Shown piece by piece: positions 25,601-33,310 of a stretch of DNA of 64,000 bases. The stretch is from Catonia carolina. Lineage: Eukaryota > Arthropoda > Insecta > Hemiptera > Achilidae. The notes beneath the pieces were generated by a model, which saw nothing but the letters and a program-made list of their open reading frames with translations, searched no databases and was not told where the DNA came from. The stretch covers positions 40,381,401-40,445,400 of the forward strand of contig JAQMRL010000004.1 in NCBI GenBank assembly GCA_035578175.1, in the 5' to 3' direction. Within the stretch, counting starts at the first letter, position 1, and each line of letters opens with the position of its first letter. The translations under genes were made by a program, and so were the position numbers.

Positions 25601-25814
25601 ATAACTCAATATTTTTCTTATTTTAGCGTACACTCGTGTTGGAGGAAATAAAAAAGGTATTTTAACAAGAGAACGTCAGCCGAAGTCGGCCGCTCATCAT
25701 GTCAGAGCACGAAATTTCAAACTGGCAAACTTAATAGACAATTATAAATTTCCCAAGGATCTCGAACTTGAATCATACACCGCTACTTCTTACAAAAATA
25801 GAATAGAACTGTAG
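1550..25814 (+). CDS. GUSB: beta-glucuronidase gene, 3' part (gene-level entry)
   Basis: Glycoside hydrolase family 2 enzyme that removes terminal beta-D-glucuronic acid from glycosaminoglycans and conjugates, in animals normally in the lysosome. Exons at 1550-1696, 4360-4532, 6524-6667, 10110-10194 or 17329-17413, 21883-22059, 23728-23866 and 25627-25814 join in frame into 350 residues plus stop. This matches about the C-terminal half of the roughly 650-residue animal enzyme. Visible landmarks in order: VGIRTV at the end of the beta-sandwich, then the TIM barrel with [21 protein letters not shown] (acid/base Glu), TEYGAD (nucleophile Glu), IWNFADF and RQPKSAAH near the C terminus. The signal peptide and sugar-binding domain lie in exons left of the window. 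Introns are long and full of repeats. The family assignment is secure; substrate and location are inferred from the family. Confidence 0.93.
1697..2455. other. GUSB intron, no recognised content
   Basis: Unique-looking AT-rich intron sequence between the donor at 1697 and the SINE at 2528. A 68-codon open frame on the - strand (2074-2280) has no family resemblance and is probably chance. Confidence 0.5.
2528..2699 (-). repeat. tRNA-derived SINE
   Basis: Read on the - strand: a GGTGTAGTTAGTAATG A-box region, anticodon-arm-like CTCATCATGCGG, B box GGGTTCGAATCCC, then a body shared with 8509-8653 and a run of A. Flanked by TGTACTGAATTGA (2515-2527) and TGTACTGAGTTGA (2700-2712), a 13-bp target duplication with one mismatch. 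Confidence 0.85.
3008..3925 (-). mobile_element. fold-back mariner derivative
   Basis: Termini TGAGGTGTGGCTATTAAATA (3008) and its complement ending at 3925. The - strand encodes C-terminal mariner transposase: [18 protein letters not shown] (first Asp), [10 protein letters not shown] (second Asp) and [14 protein letters not shown] (third Asp), a DD34D arrangement, with at least one frame break around 3410-3475. The 5' third is missing. In its place, 3741-3925 is an inverted copy of 3008-3195, so both ends derive from the 3' end. Left flank is TA, right flank AA. Not functional. Confidence 0.88.
4360..4532 (+). CDS. GUSB: GUSB exon: [10 protein letters not shown] / IDECP segment
   Basis: 173 bp, enters in phase 0 and leaves with two bases of a split codon. 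Acceptor gttgtag, donor ga|gtaagt. It encodes [11 protein letters not shown]..., [12 protein letters not shown] and MIIDECPA, which are hallmark barrel strands of family 2 glucuronidases. The family's conserved HYP and DE residues are intact. Confidence 0.93.
5050..5950 (+). mobile_element. family B TIR element copy 1
   Basis: About 900 bp from ACTTTCTCTTGCC to a closing GGCAAGAG followed by GTGTGAATGTTTCACATCAG. Shares internal blocks with copies at 12759, 15072, 31455 and 52502 (for example AACAAAATATCTCAA and AATTAAAGTTGTA). No coding capacity seen. Confidence 0.8.
6524..6667 (+). CDS. GUSB: GUSB exon: catalytic acid/base (NEP) segment
   Basis: 144 bp, acceptor ttttcag, donor ag|gtaaca, phase 2 in and out. 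It encodes the helix leading to [20 protein letters not shown] and GAGNYF. The Glu of ANEP corresponds to the proton donor (Glu451 in the human enzyme by family knowledge). Because the exon ends with two bases of an Arg codon, the next exon must supply one base; both downstream candidates do. Confidence 0.93.
7457..7795. repeat. family C palindromic element 1
   Basis: Two arms of about 155 bp in inverted orientation (left 7457-7615, right 7640-7795) around a short spacer. Each arm contains GGTGGATCCACC or a close variant (GGATCCACC on the left), ACATGTT and a TTTCTACTRAC block. Diverged by point changes but alignable over the full arm. Confidence 0.85.
7858..8949 (+). pseudogene. mariner element, degenerate, interrupted by a SINE
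   Basis: TIRs TGAGGGTGATTCAAATAAAA (7858) and its near complement ending AATCACCCTCG (8949), flanked by TA on both sides. Coding remnants in the + frames: DETWILLSP (first Asp), then PKPKKF-like and [29 protein letters not shown], and after the [16 protein letters not shown] (third Asp region), [13 protein letters not shown] and a C-terminal stop near 8875. Several frameshifts: dead. Confidence 0.85.
8509..8653 (+). repeat. SINE inserted in mariner pseudogene
   Basis: Same family as 2528-2699, 5'-truncated within the tRNA-like head; B box GGGTTCGAATCTC retained, ending in ACCAAAAAAAACC. Flanked by CTTATTCA at 8501-8508 and 8654-8661, an 8-bp target duplication. Removing one copy restores the mariner [12 protein letters not shown] reading. 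Confidence 0.88.
9143..9302 (+). repeat. tRNA-derived SINE
   Basis: GGCCCGTGGTGTAGTGGTCA (A box), anticodon-arm-like segment, B box GGGTTCGATTCCC, then a body with CATCTGTTAATCACCACAT and the tail CAATAAAAAAAA. The acceptor stem does not pair, so this is a SINE and not a functional tRNA. The same head occurs at 45705-45580 on the - strand. Confidence 0.85.
9634..9900. repeat. family C palindromic element 2
   Basis: Inverted arms around a centre near 9770. Left arm contains ACATGTGTTTCGATGGACCA and right arm GGTGGATCCACCGAAACACA. Outer parts pair through AAATTTCACTA and TAGTGAAATTT. Read outward, the arms show CTGATGATGGTGG...CGAAAC (left, - strand) and GTGATGATGGTGGATCCACC (right, + strand). 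Confidence 0.83.
10110..10194 (+). CDS. GUSB: GUSB alternative exon copy 1 (85 bp)
   Basis: Acceptor gacttttag and donor gtgagt. One base completes the split Arg codon, then 28 codons encode [20 protein letters not shown] and KEYKKDQA. It aligns residue for residue with the exon at 17329-17413 (13 of 28 identical) and with the animal segment KSLDPSRPVTF. Pro of the conserved SRP is Ala here, so this is the more derived copy. Length, entry phase 2 and exit phase 0 are the same as the second copy, so splicing both into one mRNA would shift the frame. No stop or splice damage is visible. Confidence 0.82.
11241..11588. repeat. family C palindromic element 3, best preserved
   Basis: About 113-bp arms, nearly identical when inverted (left 11241-11354, right 11478-11588), with an AT-rich spacer of about 120 bp. 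Each arm read inward to outward carries GCTCTGAAGAAGGTGGTACC, then ACCGAAAC (GAAAT in the left arm) and GCGCGTAAG. Low divergence between arms means recent insertion or gene conversion. Confidence 0.9.
11777..12094 (-). repeat. family A retroposon copy 2, internally deleted
   Basis: Matches the family A consensus on the - strand but lacks about 80 bp between the hairpin end (GGTCAACCGCTGAAAGC) and AAAAGCACCTACTTTCC. Confidence 0.75.
12759..13838 (+). mobile_element. family B TIR element copy 2, with internal duplication
   Basis: Starts ACTTTCTCTTGCC, ends GGCAAGAGAAAGTCGTGTGA then a hairpin and CACCAGA. A segment of about 150 bp containing AAACATGTTTTTAGGATTGG to TTTTCATCAAAAT is present twice (about 12868-13012 and 13457-13605), making this copy longer than the others. 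Confidence 0.83.
14218..14430 (-). pseudogene. RTE-like reverse transcriptase tail remnant
   Basis: The - strand reads [43 protein letters not shown] and a terminal GLVETQTQP. This pattern fits the C-terminal tail of non-LTR polyproteins; it contains stops. Recognition rests on pattern only. Confidence 0.5.
14514..14690 (+). repeat. tRNA-derived SINE
   Basis: CCATGGTGTAGTGACTAGCG A-box region, B box CCTTCGATTCCC, a body with CCCACATAAGTCGCTAATGA and the tail AAATAAAATAAAA. The same family occurs on the - strand at 28262-28405. Confidence 0.82.
15072..15868 (+). mobile_element. family B TIR element copy 3, 5' truncated
   Basis: Begins within the TG repeat before GTGAACAGAATATCTCAAGA and ends GGCAAGAAAAAGTCATGTGA, TGTTTCACACCAGA. 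The left inverted terminus is missing. Confidence 0.8.
16715..16826. repeat. 56-bp tandem duplication
   Basis: TCTCCTTTTTCTTCACTTTA through GGAAACCACCT is present twice in tandem (16715-16770 and 16771-16826) with two or three differences. It lies at the edge of the reverse-transcriptase remnant. Confidence 0.85.
16735..17060 (-). pseudogene. RTE-like reverse transcriptase tail remnant
   Basis: The - strand encodes [20 protein letters not shown] and [11 protein letters not shown], then after a frame change [17 protein letters not shown] and NIKPNGR. This is the characteristic C-terminal tail also seen at 363-665. A pyrimidine-rich run (the - strand GAA-rich tail) lies next to it at about 16655-16730. 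Confidence 0.7.
17329..17413 (+). CDS. GUSB: GUSB alternative exon copy 2 (85 bp)
   Basis: Acceptor cattttag, donor gtgagt. It completes Arg and encodes [20 protein letters not shown] and SGYQSEQL. It keeps the SRP motif of other animal beta-glucuronidases and is probably the ancestral form. It lies 7.1 kb downstream of its paralogous exon, with the same length and phases, and joins in frame to the exon at 21883. Confidence 0.88.
18326..19199. mobile_element. pogo/Tigger-like TIR element
   Basis: TIRs CAATAAAATCCACTTAATAC at 18326 and the inverted AAACGGATTTGACTG ending at 19199, each flanked by TA. No intact transposase. The 102-codon - strand open frame at 18657-18965 shows no clear motif. 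Confidence 0.7.
19354..20330. other. possible repeat with CAGGGTGTCTCACGAGTAAC edge
   Basis: The left edge after a (TA)n run looks like the start of a terminal repeat (ACAGGGTGTCTCACGAGTAA), a form common in insect transposons, but no matching right end or coding remnant was found. Confidence 0.3.
20951..21293 (+). repeat. family A retroposon copy 3, 5' truncated, with target duplication
   Basis: Exact 12-bp ATAAGAATGAAT copies at 20939-20950 and 21294-21305 bracket the element. It starts inside the consensus (GATTCCAGGGCTACAAAG) and ends at CCAAAACAAC. That fixes the 3' end of the family and, with the 5' truncation, indicates target-primed reverse transcription. Confidence 0.9.
21883..22059 (+). 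CDS. GUSB: GUSB exon: nucleophile (TEYG) segment
   Basis: 59 codons, phase 0 both sides, acceptor tttag, donor att|gtaagt. It encodes [16 protein letters not shown], then a helix and [18 protein letters not shown]. The Glu in TEYG is the expected catalytic nucleophile (human Glu540 by family knowledge), and FNRYNAWY corresponds to the substrate-pocket NSYYSWY strand. Confidence 0.94.
22692..23329. mobile_element. possible pogo/Tigger-like TIR element, degenerate
   Basis: Left end CAGAAAACCTTCACTTCTTT and right end GAGAGAAGTTTGACTG are weakly complementary, and both are flanked by TA. Contains a (TA)n run at about 22932-22953. Low confidence. Confidence 0.4.
23728..23866 (+). CDS. GUSB: GUSB exon: IWNFADF segment
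   Basis: 139 bp, acceptor ctttcag, donor t|gtaagt, phase 0 in and 1 out. It encodes [19 protein letters not shown] and ends with [15 protein letters not shown]. The WNFADF strand is strongly conserved near the C-terminal end of the barrel. Confidence 0.94.
24885..25588. mobile_element. pogo/Tigger-like TIR element
   Basis: CAGGATAACCTGGATTATCC at 24885 and the inverted CTGATTATCCAGGGCCTCCT ending at 25588, TA on both sides. Internal acidic remnant [18 protein letters not shown]. Lies in the last GUSB intron, about 40 bp before the terminal exon. Confidence 0.75.
25627..25814 (+). CDS. GUSB: GUSB terminal exon and stop
   Basis: 188 bp, acceptor ttttag. It completes Ser and encodes [39 protein letters not shown] and a short tail ending NRIEL, stop TAG at 25812. 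RQPKSAA is the usual C-terminal landmark. I see no AATAAA within about 500 bp downstream, so the 3' end is not placed. Confidence 0.92.
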
Positions 25815-27288
25815 TGCTTTTAACTTTATAAATTATTTATAATTTCTTTTTTAAAGAATTACGAATTGATTGTATATATTACTCAGGGTCATATTACATA
25901 TACTTTTATATTCAGATACATTATGTAAAGTATAATTTATGAGTAATACTGTACTTGTAATGGCACAAATAGTTCGCTCATTACGGTATTGTTAAAGTAC
26001 AAAGTTTTCTATGTTTGTTTTGTAAAAAATTTTGACCTGTTGTAAATATTTAAGCAACATATTTATATTAATTTAATAGTTTGTTTATTAATTCAGTTTT
26101 ACATTTATTTAGTATATGTTATAATAACAACATAATTAATTGAATCTAATACAGCACAATAGGTTCGTCGTTTTCTTTCATCTCTTTTTTCACAAATCAA
26201 TATTTGTGAATTTCACAATATTTTATGCGTTTTCATTATATTTTTAAACACGCAGTAATTATACTCAGAAGTTCTTTCTGAAAAATGTACAGTAGTTCAA
26301 TCTCAATAGTTCTTCTCTTCGTTGTAAGTTATCGTCCATAATTATTCATCAAAAAAGCACATTTTTTTTACAAAAATCTTGCACATGTGTACATGAGTCA
26401 TATAATTAATAATATGCTAGTGTATATACCACTTTACTAAAAGTACTTAAACATTTTGTGATTATTTTCTGTAAGGTACATAATTTTAAACTTTATTATA
26501 CAATATTTAAGATATTTCAGAAAAATTTAAACGTAAATTTATTGATTTAATGTTCAGCTACTCAGTGGCAACATATCAAAGTTAGATTTGCCACACAACG
26601 TATTACTCGCTCTATCATATCTTAGACTGCTAAGCAGTCTGTAACTAACCTAATAATTAAAATCAAATTTCTTGTAACCTTTATCCAATGATACCCCAAT
26701 TTACAAATAATTTTGAACCGAATTTATTTTACATGAGGTTCACATATTTTTAATTTTGTTAAGCAATGCCCACTCTTCACGATAAAACAACTATTATAAT
26801 ATTGGCATTCTTTATTGATCCAACTATGGAATATTTTAAAGTTTAAGATACATTGACCGAAAAAATTTTGTGATAGATCAGGTGATACAAGTTGATCATT
26901 ATAAGTCTGTCGAAGCAAACATCTGTTCTATGGATAATGATGTTCGAATACTGGCAAGATAAACTGAGTGCTGACAGAGGGGTTACAGACCAGTTGTACA
27001 GTGGCTTCTTATTATAACTGTGTGCCCTCGCTACATTCGTTGGCCTAATATACATTGTATAAAATGACCCTTTTCCACAAGGGAAAAATGTCAGTTTGTA
27101 TTACTATACGTTAAATAATTTTATACATTGTTTTTATGTATAGGTTTCAAGATTTTTTGGCCTTTTTTATTATATGTGAACATCTATGAACACCTTCAAT
27201 TCAATATTAAGGTTTATACATGCTGTTATTTTGTTTAATTTTTTTTTTTTTTTACTTTTAAGACCACACTGGATCACTTTAAGTTAGT
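25815..27288. other. GUSB 3' flank, no gene seen
   Basis: Probable 3' UTR then AT-rich intergenic DNA. The short - strand open frames at 26724-27055 have no recognisable family. No polyadenylation hexamer of the AATAAA type is evident in the first 500 bp. Confidence 0.5.
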
Positions 27289-27835
27289 TTAACATTTATT
27301 TAGTCTTACGTTGTTTTTCGTCTCCCAGTAGGCCCTCATTCTAAGCGATCGGGCCAGTCTCACTTCATCTGATACGACACTCGTTTTATATTGTTTAGTT
27401 GGAGGAGGTGCAAATTTAAAGCTTTTAATGATGTTTAATTTTTCGGACTTATTTTGGAGGTCTTCAATTTTTAATCCCATCTCCTCCAGATCTTCATTTA
27501 TTTTTCTCATCCATACCGGTTTGAGAGCGAGTCCACAACAGAAATTCAATATCTGTTTGACGTATCTATTTTCTGGATATCTCAATATGTGACCGAGGTA
27601 TGATATTCTCTTTTTCCTCATCGTCTCAGTTACTGGATTAATAGTTTTGTAAACTTCACTATTGGGCAAAAGTCTCCAGTGTCCTTCCACTTTGTTTCTC
27701 TTGCCTATGCAGGTTCTCACTATTTCTCTTTCCTTTTTGACAACTCTGTCAGTGTTAATCTTGGATTTTATTTTAAACAGGGTCTCACTGCAATAGGTAA
27801 TTTTGGGTTGGACAACTGTGTAATGTTTGTTTACT
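27289..27835 (-). pseudogene. non-LTR reverse transcriptase C-terminal fragment
   Basis: Open for about 180 codons on the - strand: TVVQPKITYCSETLFKIKSK, then REIVRTCIGKRNKVEG, RLLPNSEVYKTINPVTETMR, KKRISYLGHILRYPENRYVK and a tail ending RLNKC with stop at 27289. This is the segment after the reverse-transcriptase core (the YGCETW-like strand and the RISYLGHILR helix). The upstream core is missing. Unusually, the fragment is still open. Confidence 0.75.
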
Positions 27836-28261
27836 GTTGTTTTACTGTTTGTTTAACTTAAATTATTTTTTGAAATTCTCAGCTCCAATTTTTCAATTTG
27901 TAATAATATAAAACTTTGTTTTTAGCTGTTTTAAAATTAGCAGACATTTAAATTAAGTTAAAATGTAAACTGTATAATTTTAATTTATTTGATTAAAACA
28001 TTTAAAATTGAATGTGTTAAACAGATTAACACCATGTAAATAAACTTTAAACGAAACATAAGATTAATATATTCTTAAATTTTAAAAATAAGCTGTGGAA
28101 ACATAAAAACATAACATCAAATTAAACATGTTAAATAACTTTATTAAATTAATAAAATTAGTTGAGTTTATAAAAACCTCTCCTTTGAATATAATTGTCC
28201 TTAAAGTCCATCTAGGTTGAATCATAACAAGGATAGAGTCTTTAAGCAATGTATTTGTTTT

Positions 28262-28405
28262 TTTTAATTAACTTATTTAAAGTTGCATTAACTGCTTGGT
28301 CATTAGGGTTTTGACTTGTGAAAATTTCCAGACCCTGGCTGGGAATCGAACCCGAGACCTCCATGTAGTAGGCTAACGCACTAACCACTACACTACGAGG
28401 CCACC
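28262..28405 (-). repeat. tRNA-derived SINE
   Basis: The - strand head GGTGGCCTCGTAGTGTAGTG with B box GGGTTCGATTCCC; the body reaches the T run near 28262. Same family as 14514-14690. Confidence 0.82.
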
Positions 28406-28655
28406 TTAAGCAATATATTAAATGAAATTTTCGTTAATATTTTTTACCTATTATTCACCTATTTTCTTAAAAACAAGAATTTCATATATTTAAATTTTAA
28501 CATACAGACCTCCGTGTAGTAGGCTAACGCACTAACGACTACACTACGAGGCCACCTTAAGCAATGTATTAAATGAAATTTTCGTTAATATCTTTTACCT
28601 ACTATTCACCTATTTTCTTAAAAACAAGAATTTCATATATTTAAATTTTAACATA
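28356..28655. repeat. 151-bp tandem duplication including the SINE head
   Basis: The segment starting GACCTCCATGTAGTAGGCTA at 28356 is repeated from 28507 (GACCTCCGTGTAG...) and continues for the full unit into flanking DNA (TTTTCGTTAATAT, AACAAGAATTTCATA). It joins SINE head and flank, so it arose after insertion. Confidence 0.9.
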
Positions 28656-29866
28656 TGTTATGAAATAAACAAAGATGCAACCAAAACGTAAACAAACCCT
28701 AGCCTCATAGGTGAATTATAATTTAAAATTGGTTCGCTGCGACATATTGTTGTACTTAATCACATATAACCTCACCTTTTGATAAACAAACCTTTATTTT
28801 ATAACTGCTAATTCATTATTTCTAAACTTTATTTTTTTATTCAATCATGCATTTCCTATAATTTATTATTTAAAATTATTTTCACATAAACTAGAGACAT
28901 TTAAACTAGACACGTATGGCAACTGTGTGACTGTATGATGGAAACATTTTGATTTGTTGTGTGTTTTATTGACCGTACTTTACAGGTGGTGCGGAGAATG
29001 TGTTAACTGCGCATATGCGAACGAGCGCTCAATTTATTTTACCAGTATCCTACTCATGATTCATTGTGTAAATTATTTGCACGACCCAGTTAGTACCTAT
29101 CAATAATGCATATAAGTTTCATTTTTCTGTATACCTGTTCTATCTCTGTTGATTTTAGTGATGAAATATAGCAACATTACTTTAAGGGGGTAGTCAATTC
29201 AAGAAAATGATTTTTTTTTTAATTCAATTTTCTATTTTTTGCTTTATTTGAAGTTTAACATTTTCTGAATCACAACATGTGTTTACTTTGTTTGTCGTTA
29301 ACAAAAATTTATAAAAACATGTTTTAAATTTATTTACAAAATAAATAAATAATTTTGTAAAAAAAATAAAGTTCACTAGCAAGGCGAGTGAAATTATTCC
29401 TTAAACTTTAAATTAAGTTTTCCAAAAATGTGTTTTTGTATGATTATACATTCTTGGGAATTAATATTTTGGTTTGTATTGCAGATATTTGGATGAATGT
29501 TTTTTTTTAAATTTTCATAATTATTTGCTCTATTAACTGTCGGATGATTATTGCAAAATACTTGATAGGGATTTAGTAAAAAAACAATTTGTGAATACAT
29601 AAAATAATTTTTTTTTTAAATATGGTTTTTCTTCAATTAATTTCTTGTAAGAAAAACTACATACAACAGATAATAGACAGCAATGTTCTCTATTTTTTGG
29701 CATAAGAATCATGTTGATATCTTTCTTGGTTCCTGTGATATTTGATTCCGCATAAAAGCCTACTTTTCTACCCGCACCCTTACATTACGGGCTGTAATTA
29801 CTTTTTTGGGCCTGGTTAAAGTGGTAGATCATTACTAGTAAATTACTCTTTCATTTAAAATATATA

Positions 29867-30425
29867 CAGTAGAATCTCGGTAGTCCAGCACCTCCAGTAT
29901 TCCGGCCCCTTAAAATATTAGGCCTAAAAGTATGAAACCTCACCCAGGACAGATTTTGGTAAAATATTTAAATTGAATTAGGGAATCAACTCGACCTAAT
30001 TACAGCGGATTTAATATAACAGGTATGTTTAGGATTTGATTAAAGAAATGAATAAGCAGACCTTAATTATTGTTAAATGGAATAATTTTTGGCCTTTTAT
30101 CCAAAACCCAGAACTGGGTCATACTCTATACTTCATGCTGAATTGACAACAAAATGTAATTCTCAGAACACGAGCACCCCCACACCGCACTAGGCGATGT
30201 CAATAGCCGATAATTATGTTTAGTAAAATGAGTACAGAGGTACTCTGCAAACCTTTTTTTATTAAATTTTTTTATTTAAAATCAAATAGAAATCAATGCA
30301 TATTCATTTTTTGTTTAAATTTGTAATTTTTAGTTCCAAAATTCCAACACATCCAGTAATCAGGCATTTTCAGTACTCCGGCACCCTCTCGGTCCTGAAC
30401 AGGTCGAACTACTGAGATTCTACTG
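29867..30425. mobile_element. pogo/Tigger-like MITE
   Basis: CAGTAGAATCTCGGTAGTCC at 29867 and the inverted GAACTACTGAGATTCTACTG ending at 30425, both next to TA. Subterminal blocks CCAGTATTCCGGC and CAGTACTCCGGCACC are also shared. No open frame. Confidence 0.85.
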
Positions 30426-30429
30426 TAAT

Positions 30430-31430
30430 GATAAATTAATAAATTAAAAAACTACATATGTTTGACTGTTTGTTTGATTTACAGCCAGTAGTTTTCATTT
30501 TCATTTTCTGGGTTGACTAACCCTTAACATTTTAATGATTTTGTCACCATCCTCTAAGGTCTGTTGTTATTGATACTGTAGATATAGCGTATATATTAAA
30601 GTAATATAGGCCTAATACAATTTAAATGTAATTTTATGTACCAGGTAGGCTATTTAACATTTAATTTACTCGCTATAATATTTAAAAATTGTTTCTTTAA
30701 CTCTACTTGGAAAATTTTTGAACAAGCTGAATTAAATAAACTGCTAAATAAATTCCTGCATTTTAAAATGTTTATTTTTGTTTACCTAATTCAATGAACA
30801 GTATTACAAGAAATTAGTCATAAAAACAGATTATTCTTAGTGCAGGAACAAGTAAGTGACCTAGCAAAAACAATGTGTGAAAATTATGACAATTTTCCCA
30901 TCCTAATAACTCATTCAATCGCAACTGTTTCAAGAACAAAGACTTCTTTCCTTGAATTATTATATAGTTATTATCAAAAATTTATATAAAGAAAATTTTT
31001 TCCAAGTTGTTAATTTGTTTGTTTAGTGCCTCATAGTGATTAATCACCAAAATATCAATATGACAAAATAGTTAATTTCTTTTATATAAGAGGCAGTATT
31101 TAGTAGATAATTATAAAATTATTTATTTTATTTTCTATAAGAAATTTATACTTATTTCAGCTTTATATTTCATACGTTTTGTATAAAAAATTAACTGTAA
31201 TTTATTTATAACTGTTACAATACATATTGTACACTACTGTTAAGGATCTCATTTAAATTAACAATGTATTCAATGTGGATTTTTTAAAATAAAAAAATTT
31301 AACAAAATTTATGGACTATGTATTTTTCATTTCCTTTATCTCCGTCTCTCCAGCCCTACCACTCTTTGACAATCACCCGTAAGTATTCTCCTCCTCTAGC
31401 TGCTATTCCCCTTCCTTTTCTCATCCTTCA
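30430..31430. other. intergenic, nothing recognised
   Basis: AT-rich DNA without coding signal or repeat that I can match elsewhere in the window. Confidence 0.5.
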
Positions 31431-31454
31431 TATTTTCATCTCCAGCAAGCGTGA

Positions 31455-31672
31455 TTTTGATAAAAATTTTCTTGTCGGGTCCCGTACCTAACTAAAGTTT
31501 CAACTACGTCCGATGTTCCGTTCTTGAGATATTTTGTTCACCCACAGACCAATCACTAAAGACATGTTTTTTTGGGTTCAGGGAACCTGAAAACGTCTAT
31601 ATCCGATGAAAAATCGACATGAAAACAATACGTTCTTTCCTTCCTATTCATAGAGAAAATATTCTTATTATA
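31455..31672 (-). mobile_element. family B TIR element fragment
   Basis: The - strand matches the 5' part of family B: ATGAATAGGAAGGAAAG, CAGGTTCCCTGAACCC, AATATCTCAAGAACGGAACA and GACCCGACAAG. Both termini are missing. Confidence 0.78.
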
Positions 31673-31689
31673 CCGTGCTTCCGTATAGG

Positions 31690-32410
31690 GAATATTATTA
31701 TACTTTTATTACTCCACTCTTTTGGAAACTGAACAAACATGAGTCTACATAAGATTTTAATAGCTAATAATTTAATTAGGCTATTTAAAGAAAAAGAAAA
31801 ATGTTATTCAATTTTGGTATAGCGCGGTACTTAAATAAGAAAAAATTAATAAATAATCGCTGACTGCACGGTTGCCGGGTGTGTTAAGTGAACTATCTGT
31901 AGATAATACTTTTGTTTCGAGAGGCCGTGAGTTCGAATCCCACTCAACATTTATTTTATTTTTTTTACTAAATAATTTGTGAACTGAATTAAATTTAAAA
32001 AAACCTTTATTAGTTAGTTATACTCGTTGAATTAAAAATTATAATTGTATTTTCAAATGTTTTTCGTCATTTAATAATTAAATAATTATTAATAAAATCA
32101 ATGATTAATTAACAAAAAAATAAATAAAAAAAGTTTTAATACGTAGGACTCGAACTCACGCCTCTCTCGTACGGTGTATAAAAATAAAAAAATTTGATTA
32201 CTTTACACACTCGGCTAACGTTTAATTAACATCGACTGCGATTTTTTTCTTATGCAAGTATATCTCTATAACAACCTTGGTACCGCGCTATATCGAAAAT
32301 GAATCATTATATGTGTTTATTTATTAATAATTATATTGTTATCTATTAAAATCTTTTGTAGACTTATTTTTATTCATTTTCCAAACGATTGGAGTATTAA
32401 AAGTAAGAAT
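31690..32410. repeat. about 720-bp fold-back with two inverted tRNA-like segments
   Basis: Outer arms pair: TATTACTCCACTCTTTTGGA (left) against the complement of CCAAACGATTGGAGTATTAA (right), then TAATAG/CTATTA and TATAGCGCGGTAC against GTACCGCGCTATA. Inner arms hold tRNA-like sequences in opposite directions: left 31866-31952 (+) GTTGCCGGGTGTGTTAAGTG with GAGTTCGAATCCCAC, right 32230-32145 (-) GTTAGCCGAGTGTG with GAGTTCGAGTCC. The A-box form and long variable region resemble tRNA-Leu/Ser. Confidence 0.75.
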
Positions 32411-32619
32411 ACTGTTCAATGTTGACAGTACATTGTCAACATCAATTTCCCTGTTCGTCCGATTATTTGGAAAGCGCATATATTCAAGAAAAAGTAAAAA
32501 ATCGATACCCGATTCAATGGAATCGGTTCAGATTTTCAAATTTTTGCACGATTGCAACACCTTTCATAATAGAAAATGTTAAAAAAGAAAAACGTAAAAA
32601 GAAATGAATGTTAAAATAG

Positions 32620-32870
32620 TTCAAAAGAATTCCGGTAGGTGGTGGCACAGTAGCTGCTGCGTAAGAGTGCAGAATAACCAAAGTTAAATGAGATTTCGAT
32701 ACCAGGAGAGCATGAAAACAAAATGGTCGCTCTCTCTCGGCGGTCAGTCGACTGTCTGTAAACAGAGCAGTTTATTCGCTTGTTTCCCCCTCCTACTACT
32801 TCATACGATCCTGGTATCAAAAACTTCTCTTGTGAAGCAACCTTCCTCAAAAAAAAAAAAAATTGATTGA
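32620..32870. other. GC-richer patch with a 10-bp inverted repeat
   Basis: GATACCAGGA (about 32697) and TCCTGGTATC (about 32810) face each other around CTCTCTCTCGGCGGTCAGTC. An A run follows at 32849. The two opposed short open frames are not convincing genes. Possibly a retroposed fragment. Confidence 0.3.
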
Positions 32871-33179
32871 AATAAAAGTTGTAAAATGCATATTAAGGCC
32901 GCAATCTTAAAAAAAACATTTTTTATAAGCACTTTTGCTTTTGCAAAAGCTTTGTCTTGTCCGCTATCACAATCACTGCATTCACTTTGTGTATTAAAAA
33001 CATTTTGATTACAAATTAATTTTAATGTAGAAGATAAAGGTTACATTTTTTTAGCTTTTCGTTTGATATCGGGAACTGTACTTAATTCACAATTACCCAA
33101 TTTGATCACTGCTTTTTCGCTGTTTTTTTGTTTTTTAATGTGATTTGGCATGAATTTATTTATTGGGGACCCCAGTAGA

Positions 33180-33310
33180 ATTTGTTCAGGATGGCTGTCA
33201 GTTGGTCACCATATAAAGTTGCTTGCCCAACCAGCAATACAAATAAAAATAATAGAATCAAACCCAGGACCCCTTACATAAGCAAGTTGTACTCACCACT
33301 ATATCTATGG
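33180..33310 (-). repeat. degenerate tRNA-derived SINE
   Basis: The - strand reads ATATAGTGGTGAGTACAACT, then CCTGGGTTTGATTCTATT as a decayed B box. The downstream body is unclear. Confidence 0.55.

Noticed and set aside
31866..31952. Functional tRNA-Leu or tRNA-Ser gene
   Set aside because: Stems are too mismatched, there is no clear acceptor pairing, and the copy lies in a fold-back repeat.
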